A DNA stretch of 64,000 nt from Roseovarius litorisediminis (GCF_900172295.1 NZ_FWFL01000001.1:372001-436000), one strand, 5' to 3'; counted from the first letter of the stretch, positions 29,646-39,340 are shown. A program made the numbers and translations. The notes: generated from the sequence alone by a model not told the origin.

Positions 29646-30770
29646 CTAACCGCATATCGCTTTTAATGCAGCCCAGTCCTTTTTGTTCAGTGCTGGTGTA
29701 GTTTCTACCTGTGTTGCCGCGTTTCCCCGGGCTTGTGCGGCACGGCTGGCGCTGGCCGGATGGGTTGAAAAATAGTTCAGCACTTCGGGGCCCTGCCCCT
29801 CAAGCTTTTGCATCTGATTAAAGAAATCTGCCATACCGGTGCTGTCCACCCCGGATGCATTCAGCATTTCCAGCGCAAACGCATCTGCCTCTGTTTCCGC
29901 CTCGCGGGTATAGCTGGCCTGCAACAGCCGCTCGCCCAGAAACACGGCAATTGCGCCACCGGTGAAATCGCCCATCGCCATCGACAGAAGACCTGCCGAA
30001 CCGGCTGCGCGCAAGGCATGGCGGGTTGCATCGCGGCGTTCCACATGGCCGATTTCATGGGCCAGAACGGCGGCCACGGCCTCGGGACCGGTGGCATTAT
30101 CAATCAGCCCGCGCATCATCACAATCTGTCCGCCAGGCGCGGCGAAGGCATTGACCATCTTGTGGTTTAACACCTGAACCTCCGGTCTGTACTGCAGGGC
30201 CTGCCCTTTGGTCAGGCGGGCGACCAGCCGCTCGAGCGCGGCGTTACCTTCGGCGTTCGAACAGTGCAGATCCCCCAGTTTGGAAGCCCCCAAAGCCGTT
30301 TCCATCTGCGCCGTGACCGATTTTCCGAAGGCAATCTCGCGGTCCACCGGGATAAGTTCGGCAAGGGTATTGGCCATACGCGGAAGGATCACAAGAACCA
30401 TAAGCGCCAGCGCGCCGGCGGCCAGCGCGCTGCACTTGACGATCTTTTGCCAGCTGCCAACTTGCATGTCCTGACGCGAAAGATCGGGGCACAATTTTTT
30501 CAGACGGGCGATCAAATCCTTGTCTGTGATAATCAGGCGGGCCGCGACGCGCAGGGATTCATCTTTGGTTCTGGCATGTAATGTAAGCGTCAGGCTGGTT
30601 TCGCGGGCGTGATCCGATAGCGCACGCAGCCGATGTAGCGGCCAGCGCTGCACGTCATCCAACGTCGGGCCTGTTAGCAGAAGAGCGCCTGCGCCCTCTT
30701 CCATTTCGACAGTAACAGAATGCCGCCCTGCGGTTTCGCCATCATAGAAGAAACCCGAAACCCAAGACAT
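29646..30770 (-). CDS. M48-family membrane metalloprotease
   Basis: A 374-aa zinc protease of the M48 (HtpX/Oma1/BepA-like) family. A single membrane span at about residues 112-132 (KCSALAAGALALMVLVILP) separates an N-terminal cytoplasmic domain from the protease domain. The metal site HEIGH is at about residue 238, with the third ligand likely in EAETEADAFALEML. Such enzymes act in envelope protein quality control. Its ATG overlaps the stop of the DUF898 gene; DUF898 and M48 proteases are often encoded together. Confidence 0.9.
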   Translation of the reverse strand: MSWVSGFFYDGETAGRHSVTVEMEEGAGALLLTGPTLDDVQRWPLHRLRALSDHARETSLTLTLHARTKDESLRVAARLIITDKDLIARLKKLCPDLSRQDMQVGSWQKIVKCSALAAGALALMVLVILPRMANTLAELIPVDREIAFGKSVTAQMETALGASKLGDLHCSNAEGNAALERLVARLTKGQALQYRPEVQVLNHKMVNAFAAPGGQIVMMRGLIDNATGPEAVAAVLAHEIGHVERRDATRHALRAAGSAGLLSMAMGDFTGGAIAVFLGERLLQASYTREAETEADAFALEMLNASGVDSTGMADFFNQMQKLEGQGPEVLNYFSTHPASASRAAQARGNAATQVETTPALNKKDWAALKAICG

Positions 30771-32011
30771 CAGAACGCCCCGCCAACATCCAACGCATCG
30801 GCAAACCCTTCGGCATCAGCGCCCCGATCGGACGCGCGTTGCCTAATTGCCGCCAGCGCCCCGGTGTTGCGCACCGTGATTGTCTTTACGATATGCGCAA
30901 TGATCGGCTGCGTCACAAGAACCAGGATCAGCCCACCAGACAGTGCCAGCGCACCTATGTACAACCCTGCAAAAGCGGTCAGGCCAACCAATTCGGTCAC
31001 GCCCGGTTGAAAGGCCGACTCACCGATGATGGCACCAGTCACAGCCCAGATCGCACCGGTCACAAGGGCAACAAGCGACAGTGCTATTCCCGACAGCACG
31101 CTGGCGGCCAGTCCGCCCGCGATCATCGTGGTGATGACAGTGCCTGTCATCGGGCTGGCGGCAAAGCGCACCTGCCCGTGCTGCCCCTCAAGCACCAGAT
31201 GATTGGCCAGATAATCCAGCGACCGTACCCGGTAAGACACCAGGCCAATCATGAACCAGATAAAGCCAATGATCAGCAGGAAAAAACCGGCAACCAGCTG
31301 TCCGACGGCGCCCTGACCTGAAATTGCCAGAACAATAGCGCCCAACACAAGAATGATCCCGGCGAAAAACAACTGCTTCATTGCGGGATAAAGTCCGGTC
31401 CATTTGCCGCGCTGTTCAAACTTTGCATCACCGAACCATGTCCGGTCCGCTTTGTATTTTGCCAGACAGAATGTCTGACGCGGCAACAGAAAACCAAGGC
31501 TCATAAGGGTCACCAGCCCGTGCAGCATCGCCCGCCAGGAATAGCCCCAGGCCGCTTTTTCCGCGCCAAACCGCACGCCGCGCCAGCGGGTCCGGGCCAG
31601 TTTGTAGCGGCGCGCGCGGTATTGGGCGAAGAAAATCAGCGGCACTACCGCCAGAAAGGTAATGTTCAGGGCAAGAACCTGTGCCGCCTGCTGCGCCATT
31701 GTTTCGGCTTCGGTGAACAAGGTCAGACCAAAGAAGAACAGGATTGTCTGTATGATCCCCAGATAGATTGCCAGAACGACCATGGCCACCAGAAACCCCA
31801 GAAACTTCTCGACGCCAGTGCCAGTATATTCAAACGCGTCGCCATCGCCGCTGACCGACGACCAGATATAGCGCCGGATGCGGGTCTTTCCCCAAAACCG
31901 GTAAATCCCCACCGTCAGCGCCGTCAGCAACGCCGTGGTAAAGGCCAGACCGAATAGCGGGCCGCGTTTGCCCACATATTGCCCGCTGATCTGTCCTGAT
32001 CCCATGGTCAT
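30770..32011 (-). CDS. YjgN/DUF898 family membrane protein
   Basis: A 413-aa polytopic membrane protein with repeated DUF898 patterns: GLAFTTALLTALTVGIYRFWGKTRIRRYIW near the N-terminus and YSWRAMLHGLVTLMSLGFLLPR plus TWFGDAKFEQRGKW in the middle. Function unknown. The start at 32011 follows GGAGGTTTC. It overlaps the M48 protease gene by 1-4 bp and lies 107 bp after parC, so parC-DUF898-M48 may share transcription. Confidence 0.85.
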   Translation of the reverse strand: MTMGSGQISGQYVGKRGPLFGLAFTTALLTALTVGIYRFWGKTRIRRYIWSSVSGDGDAFEYTGTGVEKFLGFLVAMVVLAIYLGIIQTILFFFGLTLFTEAETMAQQAAQVLALNITFLAVVPLIFFAQYRARRYKLARTRWRGVRFGAEKAAWGYSWRAMLHGLVTLMSLGFLLPRQTFCLAKYKADRTWFGDAKFEQRGKWTGLYPAMKQLFFAGIILVLGAIVLAISGQGAVGQLVAGFFLLIIGFIWFMIGLVSYRVRSLDYLANHLVLEGQHGQVRFAASPMTGTVITTMIAGGLAASVLSGIALSLVALVTGAIWAVTGAIIGESAFQPGVTELVGLTAFAGLYIGALALSGGLILVLVTQPIIAHIVKTITVRNTGALAAIRQRASDRGADAEGFADALDVGGAF

Positions 32012-32118
32012 GAAACCTCCTCCGCGAGAAAACCTGCTGCCGCATCTGTCGGCCATTGCGGATGCCTACTCGCGTTTTGCGGGTGTTTTTTGGCACGATC
32101 TGGGCAGGAATGAGAGGA

Positions 32119-34542
32119 TCAGGTAAATTTGTTGTCGCGTGGAAAGCCGCGCGGCGCCATGCGGCCGGAACTGGCGCGTTTGCCGCGCCATTCTGCCAGT
32201 TCGGTTTCGGTGCGGGTGCGGCCTGCCGGGTCCAGCCAGCTAAGGCCCTCGGCCAATACAAACGTGGTGGCATCTGACAGGCCCCCATCCTTGTATTTCT
32301 GCAAACGCACGCCTTTACCCCGTCCCATTTCAGGCAGTTCATCAAGTGAAAACACCAGCACCTTGCGGTTTTCGCCCACGCAGGCCACGTGATCGCCCGC
32401 CACCGGGCGGCATACCTGTGCCCGCACGTCGCCGCGTACGTTCAGCACCTGTTTGCCGCTGCGGGTCTGGGCCACCACGTCATCCTCGGGCACGACAAAG
32501 CCATCGCCCGCACTTGAGGCCAGCAACAGCTTGCGACCAGGCTTGTGGATAAACAGATCGATGATCTCGCATTCGTTGGGCAGATCGACCATCAGGCGCA
32601 GTGGTTCTCCCATGCCGCGTCCGCCAGGTAAATTGGCGGCGGAAACCGTGTAGAACCGCCCGTTACTGGCAAAGGCCAGCAGTCGGTCGGTGGTCTCGGC
32701 GTGAAACAGAAAACGCGGCCCGTCTCCGTCCTTGAATTTCAACTCGCGGGTCAGGTCGATATGGCCGGTCATTGCCCGGATCCATCCCATCTGACTGCAG
32801 ACCACCGTTATCGGTTCACGGTCGATCATTGCCTCCAGCGGCACCTCTTCCACCTCGCCTGCCACGGCAAACTGGGTGCGGCGGGCGCCGTGCACATAAT
32901 CCTTGCCGAAGGTCTTTTTGACCTCGCGCAACTGGTCGGTGATAGCATTCCATTGCAGGCCTGGATCTTCCAGCAGATCCTCAAGCCCGGCGCGCTCTTC
33001 CATCAGTGCGTCGCGCTCTTTCACCAGCGCCTCTTCTTCCAGCCGGCGCAGACTGCGCAGGCGGATGTTCAGGATCGCTTCGGCCTGTACATCCGACAGG
33101 CCATTTTCACGGCCCTCATAACTTTGCGGCACGGCGCGCTCAGGGGCGCTTTCAGAGAGTACCCCTGTCGCCCCGGCGTCCATGTCGACCACAAGCCGCA
33201 ACGTGGAGACATCCACGCCAGCAAGCGGGGATCTGTAGTCACCCTCGTTCAATGCGCGGGCCAGCGTGGATTGATGCAGATTGCTCCAATCCTCAAACAT
33301 CAGCGCCGCCTTGGGGTCGTCGTCATAACGGATAATCTCGATCACTCGATCCAGATTCACAAAGGCAGTGATCAGCCCCTGCAATACCTCAAGCCGGTGG
33401 TCGATCCTGGCCACCCGGTGACGCGAGCGGCGGATCAGTACCTCTTGCCGGAAATCCAGGAAGGCGCGCAGCACTTCCTTGAGGCTGCAGACCTTGGGTG
33501 TCACCCCGTCGATCAGAACATTCATGTTCAGGCTGAACCGCACCTCAAGATCGCTGTTGCGATACAGCATCCCCATCAGCACCTCGGGGTCCACATTCTT
33601 GGAGCGCGGTTCAAGGATCAGGCGGATATCCTCGGCGCTCTCATCCCGCACATCGGCCAGAATGGGGATTTTCTTGGTCTGAATCACCTCGGCGATCTTT
33701 TCGATCAGCTTGGATTTCTGCACCTGATAGGGAATCTCGGTGACAACAATCTGCCACTGCCCCCGGCCCATATCCTCGACTTCGTATTTACAGCGCAGCC
33801 GGAACGATCCGCGCCCGGTGCGATAGGCCTGCGCGATATTCTCGGGGGGTTCGACAATCACGCCGCCGGTGGGAAAATCGGGTCCTTTGACATAATTCAG
33901 CAGGGTATCGTCCCGACAATCGGGCGTTCCGATCAGATGGATGCAGGCATCAACCAGTTCAGCAATGTTATGCGGCGGAATATTGGTGGCCATACCCACC
34001 GCAATCCCGCTGGAACCGTTCGCCAGGAGGTTTGGAAACGACGCTGGAAGGACAACCGGCTCGGTCAGTGTGCCGTCGTAATTGTCGCGAAAATCAACAG
34101 CGTTTTCGGTCAGCCCATCCAGCAGCGCCTCGGCGACAGCTGTCATCCGCGCCTCGGTGTACCGGCTGGCGGCCGGGTTATCGCCGTCGATATTGCCGAA
34201 ATTCCCCTGCCCGTCGACCAGCGGATAGCGCACAGCAAAATCCTGCGCCAGACGCGCCATCGCATCATAGATCGCCGCGTCGCCATGCGGGTGGTAATTA
34301 CCCATCACGTCGCCGCTGATTTTGGCCGATTTACGGAAGCCACCGGTTGAACTCAGCCGCAATTCGCGCATCGCATAGAGGATCCGCCGGTGAACCGGCT
34401 TCAAGCCGTCGCGCGCATCCGGCAGCGCGCGGTGCATAATCGTGCTCAGCGCATAGGTCAGGTAGCGCTCGCCGATGGCGCGGCGTAGCGGTTCTGCCAC
34501 AGTCCCGGGGCCGATATTGGGGTCGTCAAGCAAATCAGTCAT
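32119..34542 (-). CDS. parC: DNA topoisomerase IV subunit A
   Basis: ParC (807 aa) is the DNA-cleaving subunit that unlinks daughter chromosomes. The N-terminal domain GERYLTYALSTIMHRALPDARDGLKPVHRRILYAM, the catalytic tyrosine region AASRYTEARMT, and a C-terminal beta-pinwheel (residues about 500-800) are visible. The quinolone-determining segment reads HPHGDAAIYDAM, with Ala at the position equivalent to E. coli Ser80. ParC rather than GyrA is indicated by the missing GyrA box and length. The start MTDLLDDP is the family start; the longer frame is upstream read-through. Divergent from the SH3 protein gene. Confidence 0.95.
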   Translation of the reverse strand: MTDLLDDPNIGPGTVAEPLRRAIGERYLTYALSTIMHRALPDARDGLKPVHRRILYAMRELRLSSTGGFRKSAKISGDVMGNYHPHGDAAIYDAMARLAQDFAVRYPLVDGQGNFGNIDGDNPAASRYTEARMTAVAEALLDGLTENAVDFRDNYDGTLTEPVVLPASFPNLLANGSSGIAVGMATNIPPHNIAELVDACIHLIGTPDCRDDTLLNYVKGPDFPTGGVIVEPPENIAQAYRTGRGSFRLRCKYEVEDMGRGQWQIVVTEIPYQVQKSKLIEKIAEVIQTKKIPILADVRDESAEDIRLILEPRSKNVDPEVLMGMLYRNSDLEVRFSLNMNVLIDGVTPKVCSLKEVLRAFLDFRQEVLIRRSRHRVARIDHRLEVLQGLITAFVNLDRVIEIIRYDDDPKAALMFEDWSNLHQSTLARALNEGDYRSPLAGVDVSTLRLVVDMDAGATGVLSESAPERAVPQSYEGRENGLSDVQAEAILNIRLRSLRRLEEEALVKERDALMEERAGLEDLLEDPGLQWNAITDQLREVKKTFGKDYVHGARRTQFAVAGEVEEVPLEAMIDREPITVVCSQMGWIRAMTGHIDLTRELKFKDGDGPRFLFHAETTDRLLAFASNGRFYTVSAANLPGGRGMGEPLRLMVDLPNECEIIDLFIHKPGRKLLLASSAGDGFVVPEDDVVAQTRSGKQVLNVRGDVRAQVCRPVAGDHVACVGENRKVLVFSLDELPEMGRGKGVRLQKYKDGGLSDATTFVLAEGLSWLDPAGRTRTETELAEWRGKRASSGRMAPRGFPRDNKFT

Positions 34543-34685
34543 AGATGATGTGATACCCGTATGGAATTTCCCCGTAAAGCGGATAGGTGGGAAAGTTTTT
34601 TGATTTTCCCATGATTGGGGGCTTCGAATCGTGTAGGTTGTATTTGCTGCCAATGCACGACAGTACGGTAAACAGGGGATGCGCA

Positions 34686-35321
34686 ATGTGGCGCTTTATT
34701 TTGGTAACTTTCACCTTTCTTGCCTATTCTTTTTATATCCTTAGCGGTGGCGCAGATTATGCCCCGCGCGCCCAGTCCATTCAGGCCCGCGCCAAGATTG
34801 AACATGTACGTCCGGTGCCCCGTCCCGTGCGCATGAATGTGATCCAACTGGCCGAAAGCGGACTGCCCAAAGCGGGTGCTACGTCGCAGGCTATCACCTC
34901 GCTGGATCAACTTGATCTATCAGCCGGCAACCGCTTCCAGATCACGCTCGCCACTGTAACAGCCGAGGATATCGCCAAACCCACTGTATCAGCCGACCCG
35001 GTAAAACCTGCGTCGATCACCCTGCCCAATACGACGACAGCGATTGAAACAGCCACTGCAGCCGCAGATGCTGCCGCTCGGCAAACGCCGGTCACGGCAG
35101 AAAACCCCGCCGCAGCAATCGAGGACATCCGCCTTGTAACCGGAGATCTGGTCAATTTGCGCGACGGTCCGGGCACGCAGTATGATCGGGTTGGCAAACT
35201 GACCAAAGGTACCGAAGTTTCCATTCTGCAAAGCCCCGGAAATGGCTGGATCGAGCTGCGGGTGGTGGAAACCGGCCGTATCGGCTGGATGGCCGATTGG
35301 CTGGTTACAGCTACAAACTAA
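34686..35321 (+). CDS. Membrane-anchored SH3-domain protein
   Basis: A 211-aa protein with an N-terminal membrane anchor or signal (residues 1-20), a Pro/Ala/Thr-rich linker of about 115 residues and a C-terminal bacterial SH3 domain (GDLVNLRDGPGTQYDRVGKLTKGTEVSIL...GRIGWMADWLV). Such domains usually bind peptidoglycan or proteins in the periplasm. Specific function unknown. Divergent from parC across 143 bp. Confidence 0.85.
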   Translation: MWRFILVTFTFLAYSFYILSGGADYAPRAQSIQARAKIEHVRPVPRPVRMNVIQLAESGLPKAGATSQAITSLDQLDLSAGNRFQITLATVTAEDIAKPTVSADPVKPASITLPNTTTAIETATAAADAAARQTPVTAENPAAAIEDIRLVTGDLVNLRDGPGTQYDRVGKLTKGTEVSILQSPGNGWIELRVVETGRIGWMADWLVTATN

Positions 35322-35357
35322 GTTGCATCTGCGCGCACCTCGCGCCATAGCAGCTTT

Positions 35358-36188
35358 ATGACACAGAAAACCCTCCTTATCACCGGATGCTCATCCGGCA
35401 TCGGCTATGACGCCGCCCATGGTATGCGAGCACGCGGCTGGCGTGTCTTTGCCTCGTGCCGCAAGGCTGAAGATTGCGATCGTCTGCGCGCCGAAGGCTT
35501 TGAAAGCCCACTGATTGACTATCAGGATGAAGCAACCATCACCTCGGGCCTGACCGAAGTGCTTGAGATGACCGGAGGCACACTGGACGCGCTGTTCAAC
35601 AACGGCGCCTATGCCTGCCCCGGCGCGGTCGAAGACCTGCCCACCGGCGCCCTGCGCGAGATTTTTGAGGCCAACGTCTTTGGCTGGCACGAACTGACCC
35701 GCCAATTGATCCCGGTGATGCGGGCGCAGGGACACGGGCGCATCGTGCAAAACTCGTCGGTGCTGGGGCTGGTGATTGCGCCTTGGCGCGCCGCCTATTC
35801 CAGCACCAAATATGCAATCGAGGGGCTGACAGACACCTTGCGTGTTGAAATGCGCGGCACCGGGATCGAGGTTGTCCTGATCGAGCCCGGCCCGGTCACC
35901 TCAAAAATCCGCGTCAATGCCATTCCGCATTTCGAACGTTGGATCGACTGGGAAAATTCACCACGTGTAGAGGACTATCGGGCGCAGCTGCGCAAGCGTC
36001 TCTACGAGAAAACCGGCAAGGACACGTTTGAACTGCCACCCTCTGCGGTGACTCGGAAACTTGTGCACGCGCTGGAATCGAACCGCCCGCGCCCGCGGTA
36101 CTATGTGACGACGCCAACCTATTTCATGGGGGCGCTGCGGCGGGTCCTGCCCACCCGCGCACTGGATTGGGTGCTGTCGAAAGGATAG
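35358..36188 (+). CDS. Short-chain dehydrogenase/reductase
   Basis: A 276-aa classical SDR: TGCSSGIGYDAAHGM, an SCRKAED segment after strand 2 suggesting NADP(H), LFNNGAYACPGAVEDLP, catalytic NSSVLG and YSSTKYAIEGLTDTLR. The C-terminal extension (about residues 210-276, ending PTRALDWVLSKG) is typical of the large YbbO/DHRS-like subgroup. Substrate unknown. Confidence 0.85.
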   Translation: MTQKTLLITGCSSGIGYDAAHGMRARGWRVFASCRKAEDCDRLRAEGFESPLIDYQDEATITSGLTEVLEMTGGTLDALFNNGAYACPGAVEDLPTGALREIFEANVFGWHELTRQLIPVMRAQGHGRIVQNSSVLGLVIAPWRAAYSSTKYAIEGLTDTLRVEMRGTGIEVVLIEPGPVTSKIRVNAIPHFERWIDWENSPRVEDYRAQLRKRLYEKTGKDTFELPPSAVTRKLVHALESNRPRPRYYVTTPTYFMGALRRVLPTRALDWVLSKG

Positions 36189-36306
36189 GCCCGTCGCGCT
36201 TCACCGCTTTTCCGTGCAGATAAGTTGCCCGCGACCAAAACACCCGTTCGCTTTTCCGCCGTAGCCTCCTACATGTCATCCAGACCCATCAACCCAAGGA
36301 CTTCCG

Positions 36307-36513
36307 ATGCTGCAAGACCCGCTTTTTATCCTCGTGGCGCTGGCCTGTATCACCGTCGCCGTGATCCTGATCATGGGGATCAGCTCATTTGGCAAGGAGG
36401 GCGTGGAAAACGCCAAACGATCGAACAAATTCATGCGCTGGCGGCTGATTGCTCAGTTCATTGCCGTGCTGGTCATTCTTCTATTCGTATACGTTCGCAG
36501 ACAGGGGGGATAA
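36307..36513 (+). CDS. HIG1-domain twin-span membrane protein
   Basis: A 68-aa protein with two membrane helices (about 5-25 and 46-64) flanking the conserved loop GKEGVENAKRSNKFMRWRLIAQ, which matches the hypoxia-induced HIG_1_N family. In mitochondria and some alphaproteobacteria these proteins bind cytochrome c oxidase. It starts 8 nt before the next gene's ATG, indicating coupling with the cobalamin adenosyltransferase, a neighbour pair seen in other Rhodobacteraceae. Confidence 0.88.
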   Translation: MLQDPLFILVALACITVAVILIMGISSFGKEGVENAKRSNKFMRWRLIAQFIAVLVILLFVYVRRQGG

Positions 36514-36521
36514 ATAAGACC

Positions 36522-37094
36522 ATGGTTGTCCTGAACAAAATTTACACCCGGACCGGCGATGCCGGTGAAACCGCCCTGGGCAACGGCGCACGCGTCGCCA
36601 AACACTCGGCCCGGGTCAATGCCTATGGCACAGTGGACGAGGTGAATTCGACTGTCGGTCTGGCCCGCCTGCAGGCCACTGGCGATGTGGATCTGGCGCT
36701 GGAACGCATCCAGAATGACCTTTTCGATCTTGGCGCTGATCTTTGCCGCCCCGACATGGAAAAGGACACGCAGGCCGAATACACGCCTCTGCGCGTCACC
36801 GACAATCAGGTCACAAGGCTTGAGGCCGAGATCGACGAGATGAACAAGGTGCTGGAGCCCCTGCGCAGTTTCATTCTGCCTGGCGGCACGGCACTGGCCG
36901 CCTATCTGCACCTTTGCCGCACCGTTTCACGCCGGGCCGAGCGACTGACGGTGGAACTTGCCGGCGAGGAAGACATTAACCCGGCAGCTGTGAAATACCT
37001 CAACCGTCTGTCCGACTGGTTCTTTGTTGGCGCTCGCATGGCCAATGACGGCGGTAAAGACGATGTATTGTGGGTACCGGGCGCGAACCGCTGA
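36522..37094 (+). CDS. ATP:cob(I)alamin adenosyltransferase, PduO type
   Basis: A 190-aa PduO-type enzyme that makes adenosylcobalamin from ATP and cob(I)alamin. Signature: IYTRTGDAGETALGNGARVAKHSARVNAYGTVDEVNS at the N-terminus (ATP site) and LHLCRTVSRRAERL with catalytic arginine. Length is standard. The start MVVLNKIYTRTGD is used; the longer frame crosses the HIG1 gene. It supports adenosylcobalamin enzymes such as methylmalonyl-CoA mutase encoded elsewhere. Confidence 0.93.
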   Translation: MVVLNKIYTRTGDAGETALGNGARVAKHSARVNAYGTVDEVNSTVGLARLQATGDVDLALERIQNDLFDLGADLCRPDMEKDTQAEYTPLRVTDNQVTRLEAEIDEMNKVLEPLRSFILPGGTALAAYLHLCRTVSRRAERLTVELAGEEDINPAAVKYLNRLSDWFFVGARMANDGGKDDVLWVPGANR

Positions 37095-37246
37095 TAGCGG
37101 TGACGCCTCCGACGCCTGCCAATCGCAGTTCCGGGTTTAAAGGTCTGCAGACTTATCCGAAAAGGCCAAAGCTCCCTTCAAAAGCGCCACGCCAAAAGCG
37201 GTGTCTCAAGGCTCTGGCGGGACGCTTTGAATGTAGACCGGTCTTT

Positions 37247-39049
37247 TCAGCGCCCCAAGTGATGGGATTCCTGCAATCCGTAGACCGGCGTGTCGATCCC
37301 TTCCATCCGCGCCTTTAGTTGCAGCGACAGGAACTGAGAATAATGCCGCGACTGGTGCAGGTTGCCACCATGCATCCACAGTGCCTCGACCTGTGTGGGT
37401 TTCCACATGTTGCGCTGCTCGCCCTCCCAGGGGCCCGGATCCTTGGGCGTGTCCGACCCCAGCCCCCAAACCTTTCCCACCTTGTCGGCAGTTTCCTGAT
37501 CTATCAGGTCAGCAACCCAGCCATTCATCGAGCCATAGCCGGTGGCATATACAATCAGATCGGCCTGCAACTTGGTGCCGTCGTCCAGTATTAACCCGTC
37601 TTCGACAATTTCGGTCACCTGACCGTGGGCCAGCTTGATCTTGCCGTCGATGATCAACTGGCTGGCGCCCACATCAATGTAATAGCCCGACCCGCGGCGC
37701 AGGTATTTCATGAACAGGCCCGAGCCATCAGCGCCCCAGTCCAGCTGGAAGCCGGCCTTTTCCAGCCCGGCATAGAAATCAGCATCGACCTCTTTGATTT
37801 TATCGTAAACCGGGATCTGAAACTCATGTAGAATCTTGTAGGGCAAAGACGCAAAGATCAGATCGGCCTTTTGCGTGGTCATACCGGCCTCAACCGCGCG
37901 TTCGGAATAAAGGTCGCCCAGCCCGATTTCCATCAAAGGTTCCGAACGTACAATATGAGTAGTGGACCGCTGAACCATCGTCACATCCACGCCGGCCTCC
38001 CACAGGGCCGCACAGATATCATGCGAAGAATTGTTGGATCCCACCACAACGGCCTTTTTCCCCTTATAGGCATCGGGGCCGGGGTGCTGGCTGGAATGAT
38101 GCTGGTCGCCCTTGAATTTTTCCATGCCAGGTAGCTTTGGCATATTCGCCTTGCCGGACATGCCGGTGGCAAAAACCAGTTGTTTGGGCTTCAGCGTGAC
38201 CTTTTCGCCGTCGCGGTCCACGGTGATGACCCATTCCTTGGATTTTTCGTCATACTCGGCATGTTCAACGGTGGAGCGGGTCCAGTAATTCAGCTCCATG
38301 ATCTTTGTGTACATTTCCAACCAGTCACCGATCTTGTCCTTCGGCGCAAAAACCGGCCAGTTGGGCGGGAACGGCAGATAGGGCAGATGGTCATACCAGA
38401 CCGGATCATGCAGACAGAGCGACTTGTAACGCTTGCGCCAGCTGTCGCCGGGGCGCTCGTTCTTTTCTACAATGATGGTGGGTACACCCAGTTGCCGCAG
38501 CCGCGCTCCCAAGGCAATTCCGCCCTGACCGCCACCGATGATGACGGTATAGGGCTGGGTTTTATAACCCATTTCAGCGCGTTCTTTTTCAATCTCTTCT
38601 GCCCAGGTCAACCGGCCTTTGCCTGCCCCATGTTTTGCACCAAGCGGTCGTTCGTAACCCAATGGTTCCTCATGCCCCTTCAGTTCGCTCATGGTTGTAA
38701 GCAAGGTCCAGATTTTGCCATCCTTAAGCCGGATCAGGCCATATCCCCGTGCCACCCCGGTTTCGAAGGTGATCCATGCCGTGATGATCCCGCCGTCCTC
38801 GGTTGCGACCTCGCCTTCTGCAATTTTCCAGTTGCAAGGCTTGATCTTACCCAGCTGTTCCGACAGCATGTCGCGAATCTGCTTTTGCCCCTCTAGAGTT
38901 TTGATATTCCAAGTAAAACTGACCAGATCTCGCCAGTAACAATCGTCCTGAAACATCTTGGTTGCCGCTTCGGTATCTCCACTTTCAAGCGCCGCGCCAA
39001 ACCTGTCCAGAAATCCGGTAACCTGATCGTCCGTTGTTGTATCCAGCAT
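37247..39049 (-). CDS. NTF2-domain flavin-containing monooxygenase
   Basis: A 600-aa fusion. Residues 1-125 are a SnoaL/NTF2-like domain (GFLDRFGAALESGDTEAATKMF, DCYWRDLVSF); residues 165-600 are a class B flavoprotein monooxygenase with FAD motif GGGQGG at 172-177, an FMO-like FKGDQHHSSQ segment and a second nucleotide site VVGSNNSSHD. The PTIIVEKNERPGDSWRKRYKSLCLHDP segment is typical of YUCCA/FMO proteins. It probably oxygenates a small organic amine, sulfide or ketone with NAD(P)H; the substrate is unknown. GGGAGG is 8 nt before the ATG. It is not the shorter trimethylamine monooxygenase Tmm. Confidence 0.88.
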   Translation of the reverse strand: MLDTTTDDQVTGFLDRFGAALESGDTEAATKMFQDDCYWRDLVSFTWNIKTLEGQKQIRDMLSEQLGKIKPCNWKIAEGEVATEDGGIITAWITFETGVARGYGLIRLKDGKIWTLLTTMSELKGHEEPLGYERPLGAKHGAGKGRLTWAEEIEKERAEMGYKTQPYTVIIGGGQGGIALGARLRQLGVPTIIVEKNERPGDSWRKRYKSLCLHDPVWYDHLPYLPFPPNWPVFAPKDKIGDWLEMYTKIMELNYWTRSTVEHAEYDEKSKEWVITVDRDGEKVTLKPKQLVFATGMSGKANMPKLPGMEKFKGDQHHSSQHPGPDAYKGKKAVVVGSNNSSHDICAALWEAGVDVTMVQRSTTHIVRSEPLMEIGLGDLYSERAVEAGMTTQKADLIFASLPYKILHEFQIPVYDKIKEVDADFYAGLEKAGFQLDWGADGSGLFMKYLRRGSGYYIDVGASQLIIDGKIKLAHGQVTEIVEDGLILDDGTKLQADLIVYATGYGSMNGWVADLIDQETADKVGKVWGLGSDTPKDPGPWEGEQRNMWKPTQVEALWMHGGNLHQSRHYSQFLSLQLKARMEGIDTPVYGLQESHHLGR

Positions 39050-39275
39050 TTCACTACCTCCCTTTGAAATTAACCGGTAACTTGGCAGAATGATCGTTGT
39101 CTGCCTATTAGCTGAAGGTCGCTGTCTGAATACGCGATTCCACGGGTATGAACGTTCTGCGAAAACACAAACAGCCAATTCACCTGCCGTGATCATATCC
39201 GGCAAACCGTTCACCAAAAGCGTTTAAAGACATACCTGAGTCAGGGCTTGTCGCGAAACGCTGGTATCCCGTTGT

Positions 39276-39296
39276 TTTTACGTACGTTTTGTAAAA
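39276..39296. promoter_or_regulatory. Inverted repeat TTTTAC-N9-GTAAAA upstream of the monooxygenase gene
   Basis: TTTTACGTACGTTTTGTAAAA has 6-bp mirrored ends and an inner GTAC palindrome, with a partly similar TTTTTCAAAACGA sequence 14 bp to the right. It lies in the 291-bp gap between dxs and the monooxygenase gene and may be an operator. Confidence 0.3.
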
Positions 39297-39340
39297 CTTT
39301 TTTTCGATTTTTCAAAACGATTTAGCCGCACTTATCGCGC

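Noticed and set aside
29443..29649. 68-codon frame with tyrosine/isoleucine-rich start
   Set aside because: Composition reflects AT-rich intergenic DNA; no ribosome site or family resemblance.
32701..34350. 549-codon open frame on the plus strand
   Set aside because: It is antisense to parC, whose reading is certain; the long frame follows from codon bias of a GC-rich gene.
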